DNA from: Paracoccaceae bacterium
GTDB taxonomy: Bacteria; Pseudomonadota; Alphaproteobacteria; Rhodobacterales; Rhodobacteraceae
Assembly: GCA_009773055.1 (NCBI GenBank)
Contig: WOUW01000005.1
Span: 1 to 46,397, forward strand
DNA: 46,397 nucleotides
Direction of reading: 5' to 3'
A program made the translations under genes and the position numbers. How positions within the stretch are numbered: position 1 is the stretch's first letter; every line of letters begins with the position of its first letter. Of this stretch, positions 16,984 to 25,507 are shown one piece after another. A model generated the notes under the pieces. That model had not been told where the DNA came from and made no database searches. It saw only the letters and a list, made by a program, of their open reading frames with translations.

Positions 16984-18048
16984 TTACTGGGTCACAGTCC
17001 GAGCAACACTCACCGTTGGAAGGACGCGCGATATAGTGTCATTCCAGCGTTGAATGGGAGAGCGGGTAACATAGACGACATCGTTCGGCGCGAGGATGAA
17101 GCGAGTACCCAGCACCAATCCAGTTGGTGACCTAAGGTCGACGCGGTAGATTGTAGTCTGACTGCCCTCGCCCCGGAACACGAATACGCCGCTTGCGTTA
17201 GCGCGCACTTCGTCAATTCCACCCTGCCGCGCGAGTGCTTGAGTCAGACTGACCTGCTCATCGGAAACATCTACCGTTGCTGGTTGGCCCACCTCGCCCA
17301 ACACGTAGACTTCCGCGCGGCGCTTAAGAGGCACCGACACAACATCGCCGCCGAACAAGATTGGATTGCTGCTTCCAGATTTCGCTTTTAGGAAGCCATC
17401 AAGATTCACCAAGTAGCTTTCGCCCTTGCGGCGAACCACTATTCTTGAAGCATCCGCATTTTCAGTCAACCCCCCTGCCCCATTGATGGCTTCAAGAATA
17501 GTCAATGGCCAGCTGGTGATCGACTGGGTTGTGGGGGAAGCAACCTCACCACCAACCACGACTCGTTGCGAGTTGAAGGATGCAATCCGAACATCAACCT
17601 GAGGCTCCGGAATGAACTTGTCCAACCGAGCCGCTATGTCTTTGCGGATTTCATCGACCGTCCGTCCACGCGCTTGCACTGCACCGATCAACGGGTAGTT
17701 GAATGTGCCGTCGCTTTGGACAGCGAACCCGCCGGTGCGCTCACCCTCCGCAAGGGGGACTGTTAGTTCCGGGTAATCGAAGACAAAAACAGATACGATA
17801 TCGCCCGAGCCAATCCGGTATTCTCCGGATTTCCCTGCGGGCAGTGTTGTAGCCCCAACCAACCGGCCTTCATCAATCAGCGAGGGAATATTCTCGGTCG
17901 TTACCTCCACGATCGTGAAGTCCGTTCCCTGAGCTGATTTCTGCGGCGAAACCCGAACTTCACCGTCCGCGCAAGCTGCGAGCAGAAGTGCAACCATCGT
18001 GAGGCCCATTACACGGCAAGCCTGCCGACAAACTGACTGAATCTGCAT
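16984..18048 (-). CDS. wza: Wza-like outer membrane polysaccharide export lipoprotein
   Basis: This 354-residue protein has a lipoprotein signal ending in the lipobox LLAAC, so it is anchored by its acylated cysteine (about residue 26). The Poly_export domain starts at YRIGSGDIVSVFVFDYPEL, followed by SLBB-type repeats at RVVVGGEVASPTTQ and VYVLGEVGQPATV. Family members form the outer membrane channel for capsule or exopolysaccharide and dock to the Wzc-type protein. First gene of the Wza-Wzb-Wzc unit; its promoter must lie in the 18049-18594 region. Length is close to that of E. coli Wza. Confidence 0.93.
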   Translation of the reverse strand: MQIQSVCRQACRVMGLTMVALLLAACADGEVRVSPQKSAQGTDFTIVEVTTENIPSLIDEGRLVGATTLPAGKSGEYRIGSGDIVSVFVFDYPELTVPLAEGERTGGFAVQSDGTFNYPLIGAVQARGRTVDEIRKDIAARLDKFIPEPQVDVRIASFNSQRVVVGGEVASPTTQSITSWPLTILEAINGAGGLTENADASRIVVRRKGESYLVNLDGFLKAKSGSSNPILFGGDVVSVPLKRRAEVYVLGEVGQPATVDVSDEQVSLTQALARQGGIDEVRANASGVFVFRGEGSQTTIYRVDLRSPTGLVLGTRFILAPNDVVYVTRSPIQRWNDTISRVLPTVSVARTVTQ

Positions 18049-18594
18049 CGCCTGCTTTCTTATCGGGTGTACGTGCAGTGAAGGCGTTGGAGCCCCTGCG
18101 GCAGTTTTGAGAAATCTGAGGCTACCTCGGCCCCTTCCCGTTGAGGTTCACACTTTAAGCGACAGCAGCGATCTCGAATGAGAACCGGCACAAGTGGCAC
18201 CGACCCAACAAAAGCGAGCGGTCCGCCGCTTGATCCAAGCTCGGTATGCAGGTTTAGCTGCGGCATCTCTCAACCACTCGGTTGTACCTGCTCCTTGTTA
18301 GAGCCGATCACCGCCCCTTCACAGTACGAAGGAGATAGATGACGATCTTTCGTGAAGCCTCAGATCTCTAAAGTGCGTCGAACCATCCACCGTTGAGGGA
18401 GCCGGGCCGCAGAGCTGCTTGTGCTAGGTCAAACCGGGAACCGAGACCTAGCCAACCTCGCTCGACTAAACTGGCAACATCGGCTGCTCTCTGGTAGCGA
18501 AACTCTGCCCTCCGCTGGTAGTCTGTTCTCAAAACAGTTGCATTGTCGAAAGAGAGAATTTAATCTAAAGAGCATCATTTGACATGGAGCTCAC
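18049..18594. promoter_or_regulatory. divergent control region of export operon and H-NS-like gene
   Basis: This 546-base region holds no convincing gene. It must contain the minus-strand promoter of the export operon and the plus-strand promoter of the H-NS-family gene. A word ATCTAAAGA followed by GCAT occurs at 18563-18575 and also, slightly changed, at 1454-1467 upstream of the kinase operon, so a shared control site is possible. GGAG at 18586-18589 is the ribosome-binding site of the H-NS-like gene. The length and position suit binding by a nucleoid protein, but no operator can be proven. Confidence 0.4.
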
Positions 18595-18912
18595 ATGGTA
18601 AACCTTGATCTGGGCGTGCTTACACTTAAGGAGCTGCAGCAATTGCAGAAGGACGTCGGCAAGGCTATTTCAACGTACGAAGACCGGCACATGGCCGAGG
18701 CTCGCGCCAAGCTGGAAGTGATGGCAAAGGAAATGGGATATTCTCTGTCCGAACTGCTGTCTCCCGGCGGGAAGAAAGTTCGGGCGCCTGCGGCAGCGAA
18801 GTATCGTCATCCGGAAAACCCAGCCATTACCTGGTCAGGTAGGGGTAGGAAGCCTCAATGGTTTGCCGAATATGTCAACGCTGGAAAGGAACCAAAGGAT
18901 CTCGCTGTGTGA
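18595..18912 (+). CDS. H-NS-family nucleoid protein (HvrA-like)
   Basis: This 105-residue protein has an N-terminal coiled-coil oligomerisation region (about 8-50, LKELQQLQKDVGKAISTYED) and a C-terminal DNA-binding domain. The latter carries the H-NS family core KYRHPENPAITWSGRGRKPQ followed by WF (about 78-100). Alphaproteobacterial relatives such as HvrA bind AT-rich DNA and silence or tune genes. GGAG 5 bases before the ATG supports the start. Divergent from the polysaccharide export operon, it may regulate that operon or silence horizontally acquired genes on this replicon. The following 273 bases up to the replication gene hold nothing I recognise. Confidence 0.9.
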   Translation: MVNLDLGVLTLKELQQLQKDVGKAISTYEDRHMAEARAKLEVMAKEMGYSLSELLSPGGKKVRAPAAAKYRHPENPAITWSGRGRKPQWFAEYVNAGKEPKDLAV

Positions 18913-19185
18913 GGCTGGAGCTGTCGCGGCACATTGGACTCCGCAGTAAGGGGCCTGATCTTCGACGGTGAGTGCTGGCTTGCCTCTACCTGACCTGCCG
19001 ACGATGAATGAAGCCCTTCCACTTTCTTCTTGAGATGTTCACTGGCGAAAGTCTTCGCAGCACCAGGTTTGATGATGACATGAGTTCTGCAGCGGCTTCG
19101 TCCCGTGCCGTTTTCAGTTCCCAACTCGCACCTGGACTGTAGTCGGAACGAACGGACGCCTTCCTGTCTCATCGGGGCAAACCCC

Positions 19186-20370
19186 TCATTGCTCCTCTTC
19201 GAAAAGCCCAGGATGAATTTTTTCCCAGAACGTCCTGATCGCTTCAGCATTCAGCGGACTCATCCAGCCGAAGCGTTCGAAGTCGTTTCGCTCTGCCCCT
19301 TCCAGCCGAGAATGAAACAACCGACGGTCGGCATCGCGCTGCGTTGGGGTTCGCTTTGCGACCACGTCCTGTATCCGCCGAAGGCGCTCCGCTCGGACAA
19401 GTATTTCGGGCGAAGTCGCAGGGCTCGCTACCGTCTTTGGCGCGCTATAGTCACCCTTCAGAGCCGCTGTCAGGTAACCCACCGGATTGCGTACCTCCCC
19501 CTGCCCTTCTACATAGTCGAGCTTCCCGGTAAGCACCGTCTCGCCATGCTCAACGATCCATTGCCGTGCCAGACGATCCGAGGCGCCCAAGCGGATCAGA
19601 CGCTCGTAAACCGGCGATTTCCGAACCCCCTCGCCGTCGTCCAGGTCCAGGATTGCCAACTGTGGGTTCTCGCGGATCAGAAAGCGGATTTCGGTGACCG
19701 ACCGCCCCATCTTCCGCGTCTCCGGCGTTACAACGATGTTCGACGTCCGGTTCACTTCCTCGACCGCCGGTTTGATGATCTTGGCATTCAGATGCTTGAA
19801 GGTCTCGTAATAGTCGCTGTCCCCTACCCCCATGAGCCGCCGGAAGAGATCAATGGGCCACCAGCCCGTGCTTCCCGTTCGCACGAAGCGGTAGCAGTTC
19901 TCATACAGCGCCAGCGCATGTCCACTCGAGAACCGACGCTGTATATTCATGTTAATCAGTGCAAAGACTTTGGGGTCGTGCAGCTTCTGCGCCAGAGCAG
20001 GGGAGTACGCGTATTCGCAGATCCCGCCCTTCAGCTTCGCATAAGCCAGCAAGCTGGACACGCCCCACTCTTGCCGCCCCTCCTCGTCCAGCATGTCCCA
20101 TTCCGCGACCGTCTCGGCCAACCCCCGCAGCGACGCTTTCAGTGTGTCCATGTCGTTGCTGTTGTAGCCGATCATCAGGCACAGCGTTCGGGCGTCGATC
20201 CGATGAACGCCGCGGGTCATCAGCGTGTCGTAGGCGTTCAGCAACAGCACGTTCGACAAGCGCCGCTGCAAGAGGGTCAGCTTGCCCGAAACATGGATCG
20301 CCGCCACATGCTTCTTCACCGCCCCGCGTCGCAAGGCGCCCGTCAGCTGATCCCTCGGAATGTCGTCCAT
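19186..20370 (-). CDS. Rep_3-family plasmid replication initiator (RepB type)
   Basis: This 394-residue protein is the initiator that should bind the iterons just upstream. It shows the paired winged-helix layout of the Rep_3 superfamily: an N-terminal region KLTLLQRRLSNVLLLNAYD, then a second domain with ALALYENCYRFVRTGSTGWW, IDLFRRLMGV, YYETFKHLNAKIIKPAVEEV and TEIRFLI. The chosen ATG (20370) has GAGG and AGGA upstream; the open frame runs on to 20553, but that extension covers a degenerate iteron-like operator and is unlikely to be protein. C-terminal residues beyond 300 look variable. It is transcribed away from the divergent parAB operon, a common layout in Rhodobacteraceae plasmids. Confidence 0.9.
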   Translation of the reverse strand: MDDIPRDQLTGALRRGAVKKHVAAIHVSGKLTLLQRRLSNVLLLNAYDTLMTRGVHRIDARTLCLMIGYNSNDMDTLKASLRGLAETVAEWDMLDEEGRQEWGVSSLLAYAKLKGGICEYAYSPALAQKLHDPKVFALINMNIQRRFSSGHALALYENCYRFVRTGSTGWWPIDLFRRLMGVGDSDYYETFKHLNAKIIKPAVEEVNRTSNIVVTPETRKMGRSVTEIRFLIRENPQLAILDLDDGEGVRKSPVYERLIRLGASDRLARQWIVEHGETVLTGKLDYVEGQGEVRNPVGYLTAALKGDYSAPKTVASPATSPEILVRAERLRRIQDVVAKRTPTQRDADRRLFHSRLEGAERNDFERFGWMSPLNAEAIRTFWEKIHPGLFEEEQ

Positions 20371-20486
20371 GCCTCGTCCTGCCCGCTTGGGTCGTTCATG
20401 ACCTCTTGGCACCACTTTAACCTGAAAGGTACCCGACAGCAACGTTGGTCCGGGATCCTTCTTGAACAGCAGTACCCCAGAGATTA

Positions 20487-20508
20487 GGTACCCGTTTACA
20501 GGACATTG
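20487..20508 (+). promoter_or_regulatory. inverted iteron copy, likely rep operator
   Basis: A 22-base unit beginning GGTACCCGTTTAC lies in the orientation opposite to the iteron array, about 117 bases upstream of the initiator start. It matches 16 of 22 positions of the iteron at 20599-20620. Iteron plasmids often carry an inverted copy of the iteron over the rep promoter, through which the initiator represses its own gene. That role is inferred here. Confidence 0.5.
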
Positions 20509-20598
20509 AGCCAACCCCCCTGCCCTTCCAAGGCGTCTAGTACCGCGATGCAAGGAGTTTTCGTCGAATCAGGGCCCACTTTCCTGCGAATCGGTCCG

Positions 20599-20664
20599 CT
20601 TCATCCCGTAAACTGGTACCCAATATCCCGGATCAGGGTGCCGGTGATCCCGTAGATCAGTACC
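20599..20664 (-). repeat. iteron array, three 22-bp tandem repeats
   Basis: Read on the minus strand there are three abutting 22-base units, at 20664-20643, 20642-20621 and 20620-20599. All start GGyACy and share CGGGAT at positions 13-18. Two weaker units keep the 22-base register further on (20598-20577 and 20576-20555). The array lies between the divergent rep and parA genes, followed by AT-rich DNA at 20665-20760, as expected for a Rep_3-type origin of replication. No DnaA box was identified by eye. Confidence 0.75.
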
Positions 20665-20782
20665 TAACTATCGCTAACTCTCGATAAAGTCGGCATTTTC
20701 TGTCGGTTAAAGCTTATAAAGACTCTCAATTACTCTCAAAACATTGCCCGCTGTGTTCTCATTCTTCTGATCGGAAACATGC

Positions 20783-20792
20783 GCTTGCAAGC
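20783..20792. promoter_or_regulatory. palindrome upstream of parA, candidate parS
   Basis: The perfect palindrome GCTTGCAAGC lies at 20783-20792, with flanking AT pairs extending the symmetry (14 of 18 bases across 20779-20796). It is 75 bases before parA. Rhodobacteraceae plasmids often carry a palindromic partition site beside the replication genes, but this could equally be an operator for parAB. Confidence 0.35.
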
Positions 20793-20866
20793 AGATTCCC
20801 TTTCCGCGTCGGATGTGCGAGTGTTGGCCTTACATCACGCTAAATCCCGCACATCCAGGACACCGC

Positions 20867-22240
20867 ATGACAAGCTCCTCCGATCTGCCTCCATACTTCG
20901 GTATCGATCCCGAAGTTGCCGCCAGCCGACTGGCTGAGCCTATTGATACCACGCGATTCGCCAAAGCCGCAGCCTTCGCATCCCGTGGACGCGACGACCT
21001 GGCGCGACGTGGCTACGCGCCGGATGGCAAGAAACGCTTGCGTAAGTTTTCCACTTGGGAGGTTTGCCGGTACCTGATCCCCGTTAACTCCGCGCATCTC
21101 CGTCGGGTGCTGAAGCAGAATCCTGATCTGCCGCAAGGCACTGGTGAAAGCGGCGCAAAGTGGTTCACTTTGGAAGAGGTTTTGGCGCTTCGCGAACACT
21201 TCGCTGTGGAGGGAGCCGGCTGGCGGGAGTACAAGGCTTGGCGGCCAGAGGGCCTTCCAGCGAAGATCGTCGCTGTGGCGAACTTCAAGGGCGGAGTTGG
21301 CAAGACCTCGACCGCCGCGCATCTTGCAATGTCGGCCGCGCTTGACGGTTATCGCGTTCTGGTGATCGACCTGGACAGTCAAGGGTCGATGACATCGATC
21401 ATGGGCGGCAAGGTGACCGATGAATGGCAGACAGTTTTCCCCCTCCTCGCCCGCGACTACGCCCGCCACGTTCAGTCAGAAAACGCAGTGCGTACCGCTG
21501 CTGGACAGGCAGAGCTCCCGCTTGACGAAACACTGACCGAAGCATTGGAGGTTTCGCCGCGAAACCTTATACAGTCGACGCACTGGCCGAACATCGACCT
21601 GATCGGAGCGCAGTTGAATCTGTACTGGGCAGAATTTCAGGTACCGGTCTGGCGAATGCAGATGCGCAACTGGGCACTGTGGGATGCCTTGGGCAGTGCG
21701 TTGACCGAAACCGGCATCGTGAACGACTATGACATCATCCTGCTGGATACGCCGCCGGCGCTTGGCTACCTCACGATCAATGCGCTCTCGGCAGCCGACA
21801 TCCTGCTCGTCCCGCTCGGAGCATCATTCCTCGAATTCGACTCCACGGGGCGGTTCTTCGACATGATCTACTCCACCTTCGCCTCGATTGAGGAGGGTGA
21901 AAATCGAACACGGCGTGCGCAGGGGCTGCCCGAGATGCGCTTCGAATGGGATGCGGTGCGTGCCCTGATCACCCGTTTCGATGCCGCCCAGCAGACAGAC
22001 CTTGCCAACGTAATCCAGGCCTATTTCGGCGACTTCATGACCACGTATCGGCAGGAACTGACAGCAATGGTCGGTCAGGCCGGTGAGCAGGTGTCCGGCA
22101 TCTACGAGACGGATTACCGCGACTTCAACCGTGACACCTACGTCCGGGGCCGCGAAACTTTTGACCGGACCTGGGCTGAGGTAAAACAGGTCATTCTTGG
22201 CGCCTGGTGGCGCGACCAGAAAATGGCTGAGAAAGGCTGA
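20867..22240 (+). CDS. parA: ParA-type partition ATPase
   Basis: This 457-residue Walker-type ATPase segregates plasmid copies together with ParB. An N-terminal DNA-binding region of about 100 residues includes KFSTWEVCRYLIPVNSAHLR. It precedes the ATPase domain with the deviant Walker A FKGGVGKTSTAAHLA, Walker A' VLVIDLDSQGS and Walker B DIILLDTPPALG. The long N-terminus is typical of type Ia ParA proteins that also repress their own operon. ATG 20867, with AGGA upstream, is preferred over the ATG at 20813. parB follows after 2 bases. Divergent from the rep gene. Confidence 0.93.
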   Translation: MTSSSDLPPYFGIDPEVAASRLAEPIDTTRFAKAAAFASRGRDDLARRGYAPDGKKRLRKFSTWEVCRYLIPVNSAHLRRVLKQNPDLPQGTGESGAKWFTLEEVLALREHFAVEGAGWREYKAWRPEGLPAKIVAVANFKGGVGKTSTAAHLAMSAALDGYRVLVIDLDSQGSMTSIMGGKVTDEWQTVFPLLARDYARHVQSENAVRTAAGQAELPLDETLTEALEVSPRNLIQSTHWPNIDLIGAQLNLYWAEFQVPVWRMQMRNWALWDALGSALTETGIVNDYDIILLDTPPALGYLTINALSAADILLVPLGASFLEFDSTGRFFDMIYSTFASIEEGENRTRRAQGLPEMRFEWDAVRALITRFDAAQQTDLANVIQAYFGDFMTTYRQELTAMVGQAGEQVSGIYETDYRDFNRDTYVRGRETFDRTWAEVKQVILGAWWRDQKMAEKG

Positions 22241-22242
22241 CA

Positions 22243-23331
22243 ATGGCCAAGCGCAAGACACTCGTCGCTCCCTCTTCCGAGGATCTGTCCCGGCTTGAGG
22301 ATGAGTTTCGCCGCGAAACCTCCGCACGCCCCCCGCTTGCGGCCCCCATCGCTCATGTTGCTGCCGAGGCCGCGGGCCAGATCGATCCCCGACCTCTGGC
22401 TGACCGGGCTGCCGAGGCGCGTGACCGGGCCGATGCCGCACGTCTGCGCCAGGCCGAGGCCGCTGGTCTGGTGATCCACGAAATTCCGCTGGACCAGATC
22501 GACGCCGATGCGCTGGTCCGGGACCGCATGTCACTGGCCAGCGACGAGTTGATAGAGCTTCAAAGCTCGATCGCGTCGCACGGATTGCGGCTGCCAGTCG
22601 AAGTCTTCGCCTTGGCCGAGCCGGGGCAGGGGGGGTGCCGCTACGGTCTTCTGTCGGGCTATCGCCGCCTGAGGGCTGTGCAGAATCTGCGTCAGCTTTC
22701 AGGGCAGGAGAAGTATACCACAATCAAGGCCGTTATACGGGACCCTTCCACACTCGGCGGCCCATTTGCCGCGATGGTCGAGGAAAACGAAATCCGGTCC
22801 AACCTCTCGCATTTCGAGCGCGGCAGGATCGCCGTGATCGCCGCGCAGCAGGGGGTCTTCACCAATGTCGAGGCGGCGGTCGACGCATTGTTTGCACAGG
22901 CGTCCAAGGCCAAGCGATCCAAGATCCGGTCCTTCGCCGCGATCTTCGAGGACCTGGGTGACATGCTGATCTTCCCGCAAGCACTCCGCGAAAAAGATGG
23001 CCTTCGTTTGGCTGCTGCTCTGCGCGACGGTCACCAGTCGGTCATACGTGAGGGTCTTGCTGACATCGCGCCGGAAACTTATGCGGAAGAGCTGGATCGC
23101 ATCGAGGCTGTCCTTGCGCGACTGGAGCCATCTGTCCCGCGTCCCGACCGAGGTGGCAGGCCTTCCACTAAGCCGGTGCAGGGCCGCAGATCTGAGCTGG
23201 CGACCGGGGTGCGTCTGATCTCGGGTCAGGACGGCGAAGCATGGTACATTCGAATCGAGGGCAACAGGGTGGACGCAAGGATGGTAGAGGATCTTCTCCG
23301 TCAGTTGGAAGCCTGGCTCGGGCCAGCTTGA
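22243..23331 (+). CDS. parB: ParB-type partition protein
   Basis: This 362-residue protein binds the plasmid centromere and stimulates ParA. The ParB/Spo0J N-terminal domain spans about 80-190, with IPLDQIDADALVRDR, ELQSSIASHGLRLPVEV, GLLSGYRRLRAVQNL and MVEENEIRSNLSHFERG. A helix-turn-helix region follows (about 190-290), and the C-terminus has a conserved WYIRIEGNRVDARMVEDLL tail. The N-terminal 60 residues are alanine-rich and charged. It is cotranscribed with parA. A short hairpin-prone stretch between its end and the convergent recombinase gene (23332-23378) may end transcription. Confidence 0.92.
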   Translation: MAKRKTLVAPSSEDLSRLEDEFRRETSARPPLAAPIAHVAAEAAGQIDPRPLADRAAEARDRADAARLRQAEAAGLVIHEIPLDQIDADALVRDRMSLASDELIELQSSIASHGLRLPVEVFALAEPGQGGCRYGLLSGYRRLRAVQNLRQLSGQEKYTTIKAVIRDPSTLGGPFAAMVEENEIRSNLSHFERGRIAVIAAQQGVFTNVEAAVDALFAQASKAKRSKIRSFAAIFEDLGDMLIFPQALREKDGLRLAAALRDGHQSVIREGLADIAPETYAEELDRIEAVLARLEPSVPRPDRGGRPSTKPVQGRRSELATGVRLISGQDGEAWYIRIEGNRVDARMVEDLLRQLEAWLGPA

Positions 23332-23378
23332 CTATTGCCGTCCCCGCTATCGCTCCAGGCTTTACGGTAGAGCGAGGG

Positions 23379-24476
23379 TCACAGCCCCGCCGCCTTGGTC
23401 AGGTTGACCCGGAACCTGTCCCTGCGCCGCTGGTAGCGGCGCGTCATCTCGGCCGAGGCGTGGCCAAGCTGTTTCTGGACATAGCGTTCTTCGGCCTCGG
23501 CACTGCTGGCCAGTCCGGCGCGCAAGGAGTGCCCGGAGAAAAGGCGCAGCCGCTCGGCTTCCGGCAGGTCGGGCCGCAGGCCCGCCTCGCAGGCACAAAT
23601 CTTGATGAGCCGGGCAACGTGCTTGTCGGACAGCCGTTCGCTCGTGGCCTTGAGCCCGTTGCGGCTGACGGCGACGAAGATCGGGCCGAAGTCAATCCTG
23701 GCGTAGTGGAGCCACTGCGTCAGGGCATGGACTGGGCAAGTCTCGTCGGCGGAGCCGCGTGAGATTTCCACCTCACGCCAGCCGGTTTTGCCGCGCAGCG
23801 TTATCAGGACACCGCCCTCCAGCACCTCAACCCAGCCGCAGCTGTCTGGCGTATCATCCTTGCCGTGATCGAGGCTGACGATTTCGGAACGGCGCAGGCC
23901 GCCAGCAAAGCCGATCAGTAGGATCGCGCGATCTCGCAGGCCACGCAGGTCGTGGGGCAAGGTTGCCAGCATGTCACGCAGGTCCTCGGACAGGATCGCC
24001 TCCTTCTGCCTGGGGGGCCGCCCATGCTTGCGCCGGATCCCGGCAAGCACAGTCGCGATGTGGCGGTCCTTGCGGTCCATGCGCTGGCCGCGCTGCGCAA
24101 ATTTCCAAGCCAGACCCGAGAGGCGGCGCTCGATGGACGTGACGGAGAGCGCTGGGGCCTGGCCGACTGGCGCTGCCAGATCGGCGATGTAAAGCCCGAT
24201 CAGCTGGGGCGACGGGGGCAGGGGGTCCGCGCCGCGCATCCGGCACCAACGTGCGAAGTGGGCCCAGTCCTTGGCATAGGCTTTGAGGGTGTTTTCAGAG
24301 GCAGCGGCGCGGGCATAGTTGCGCGCGGTTTCCGCCAGTCTGTCGAGCGCGCCTGAACGTGCGATGTGTGAGGGCAGTGCGAGGGCATCACCGTCACACC
24401 CCAAGTCCTCGTCCTGCTCGTTGGGATTGGATCGCTCTGGCGGGTCGATGGGTGATTTCTGGTGCGTTTCTGCCAT
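23379..24476 (-). CDS. tyrosine recombinase / integrase (XerC-like)
   Basis: This 365-residue site-specific recombinase has an N-terminal SAM-like core-binding domain (SENTLKAYAKDWAHFARWC) and a C-terminal catalytic domain. Visible catalytic residues are R in GGLRRSEIVSL, K in LRGKTGWREVE, HxxR in GHSLRAGLA, the second H in KQLGHASAEMTRRYQ and a nearby tyrosine as nucleophile. An ATG 12 bases upstream (24488) is an alternative start. Linked to parAB on the backbone, it probably resolves plasmid multimers rather than driving an integron or phage. A dif-like inverted repeat lies just upstream of its start. Confidence 0.9.
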   Translation of the reverse strand: MAETHQKSPIDPPERSNPNEQDEDLGCDGDALALPSHIARSGALDRLAETARNYARAAASENTLKAYAKDWAHFARWCRMRGADPLPPSPQLIGLYIADLAAPVGQAPALSVTSIERRLSGLAWKFAQRGQRMDRKDRHIATVLAGIRRKHGRPPRQKEAILSEDLRDMLATLPHDLRGLRDRAILLIGFAGGLRRSEIVSLDHGKDDTPDSCGWVEVLEGGVLITLRGKTGWREVEISRGSADETCPVHALTQWLHYARIDFGPIFVAVSRNGLKATSERLSDKHVARLIKICACEAGLRPDLPEAERLRLFSGHSLRAGLASSAEAEERYVQKQLGHASAEMTRRYQRRRDRFRVNLTKAAGL

Positions 24477-24496
24477 GCTTCTAATCATACTCTTTT

Positions 24497-24527
24497 GGCG
24501 TCCGATAATTCAACATTATTGGACATA
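24497..24527. promoter_or_regulatory. dif-like inverted repeat / possible resolution site
   Basis: GTCCGATAAT (24500-24509) and ATTATTGGAC (24515-24524) are inverted arms matching 9 of 10 bases, separated by 5 bases. The inner GATAA-N7-TTATT pattern recalls the XerC/XerD binding arms of dif and cer sites. It lies between the divergent recombinase and DUF1403 genes, so it could also be an operator for both. I favour a recombination site, with moderate doubt. Confidence 0.45.
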
Positions 24528-24602
24528 GTGACGATCCGAAAGCCGCGGCGCAAAGCGTCCAATTCTATAGTCAAAAGCGCCGCGCAGCAGTAGGCTTCCG
24601 GC

Positions 24603-25505
24603 ATGAGAAAATCCCGTATCAAGCCATCAGAAGCTTTGCCGACGCTGACACCGCTGCCGGGCTGGATCACCGCCACGCCTCCGGGAACGCTTGAGGTGGC
24701 AGCGTTCAAATCCGGAGCCGCATTGGCGCACCTCAATCTGGTGACAGCCGCCGACCATGTGCCGCAGGCGCTTTGGCGTGATCGGCTGGCGCTGACGGCG
24801 GCAGAGGTTTCAGCGAGCATCGCGGGACGCCGCGAAGGGGCCGGTGCGATGCGTGATGCCCTGCATCTGACCAAAGCGGGTGATGATCCCGGTCCTGCAG
24901 GAAGCATCTTGCGGCAGTGGTCGCGAGCAGTATCGCGGCCGATTTCAGTCTCAAGTCTGTGCCGTGCGCTGGAGGGTGTCGCGCAAGAGCGGATTGCCTT
25001 GAGCCTTGATGCCACAGGGCCAACCCTGGTGGACCGCGCGGCGCTGGTCATTGAGGCCGTGCTGACCGACAGTCCGCGGGCCGAGATCTCGGCCCTGGTC
25101 CTGGCGGATGCGGTGCTGTCACTGGCCTTGGGGCGGGATCACCTGCTGCCGCTTCTGGGCCCGGTGATGACGGCACGCGACCTGCGCCTGCGAGGCGATG
25201 ATCTGCGGCTGTGCTGTCACCGAGCCTGTGTGAGGGGGGTCAGCCTGGCGCTGCCCCTGGCGAGCACGCTGGTACGGGCGGAAGCACGGCTGCGCGCTGC
25301 CGTGCCGAGGCTGCGGGCCAAGGGGGCCGCGCGGGCGGTAGAGATGTTTCTGTCGCAGGATGCTTTGACCCCCGTGGCGCTCGCCCGGGCGGTGCCGGCA
25401 AGTCTGTCGGACCGTGCCGCGCGGCGGCTTTGTGAGCGGCTGGTGGAACTGGGTGCGCTGCGGGAACTGAGCGGGCGTGACACCTTCCGACTCTACGGGG
25501 TCTGA
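24603..25505 (+). CDS. DUF1403-family protein
   Basis: This 300-residue protein matches in style the DUF1403 family found on alphaproteobacterial plasmids: PLPGWITATPPGTLEVAAFK, AALAHLNLVTAADHVPQALW RDRLALTAAE and a helical C-terminus. It is rich in Ala, Leu and Arg, lacks a signal peptide and membrane spans, and no catalytic motif is visible. Its function is unknown. It is followed after 2 bases by a ScpB-like gene, and the pair sits beside the recombinase. That conserved linkage suggests a role in plasmid maintenance or chromosome-like organisation, but I cannot assign an activity. Confidence 0.8.
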   Translation: MRKSRIKPSEALPTLTPLPGWITATPPGTLEVAAFKSGAALAHLNLVTAADHVPQALWRDRLALTAAEVSASIAGRREGAGAMRDALHLTKAGDDPGPAGSILRQWSRAVSRPISVSSLCRALEGVAQERIALSLDATGPTLVDRAALVIEAVLTDSPRAEISALVLADAVLSLALGRDHLLPLLGPVMTARDLRLRGDDLRLCCHRACVRGVSLALPLASTLVRAEARLRAAVPRLRAKGAARAVEMFLSQDALTPVALARAVPASLSDRAARRLCERLVELGALRELSGRDTFRLYGV

Positions 25506-25507
25506 TC

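Noticed and set aside
19105-20487. A 460-residue plus-strand frame opposite the rep gene
   Set aside because: The composition is unnatural (many Arg, Pro, His), and the minus strand shows Rep_3 motifs.
20371-20553. 61-residue N-terminal extension of the replication initiator
   Set aside because: The extension translates the inverted iteron and promoter region, and the ATG at 20370 has a ribosome-binding site.
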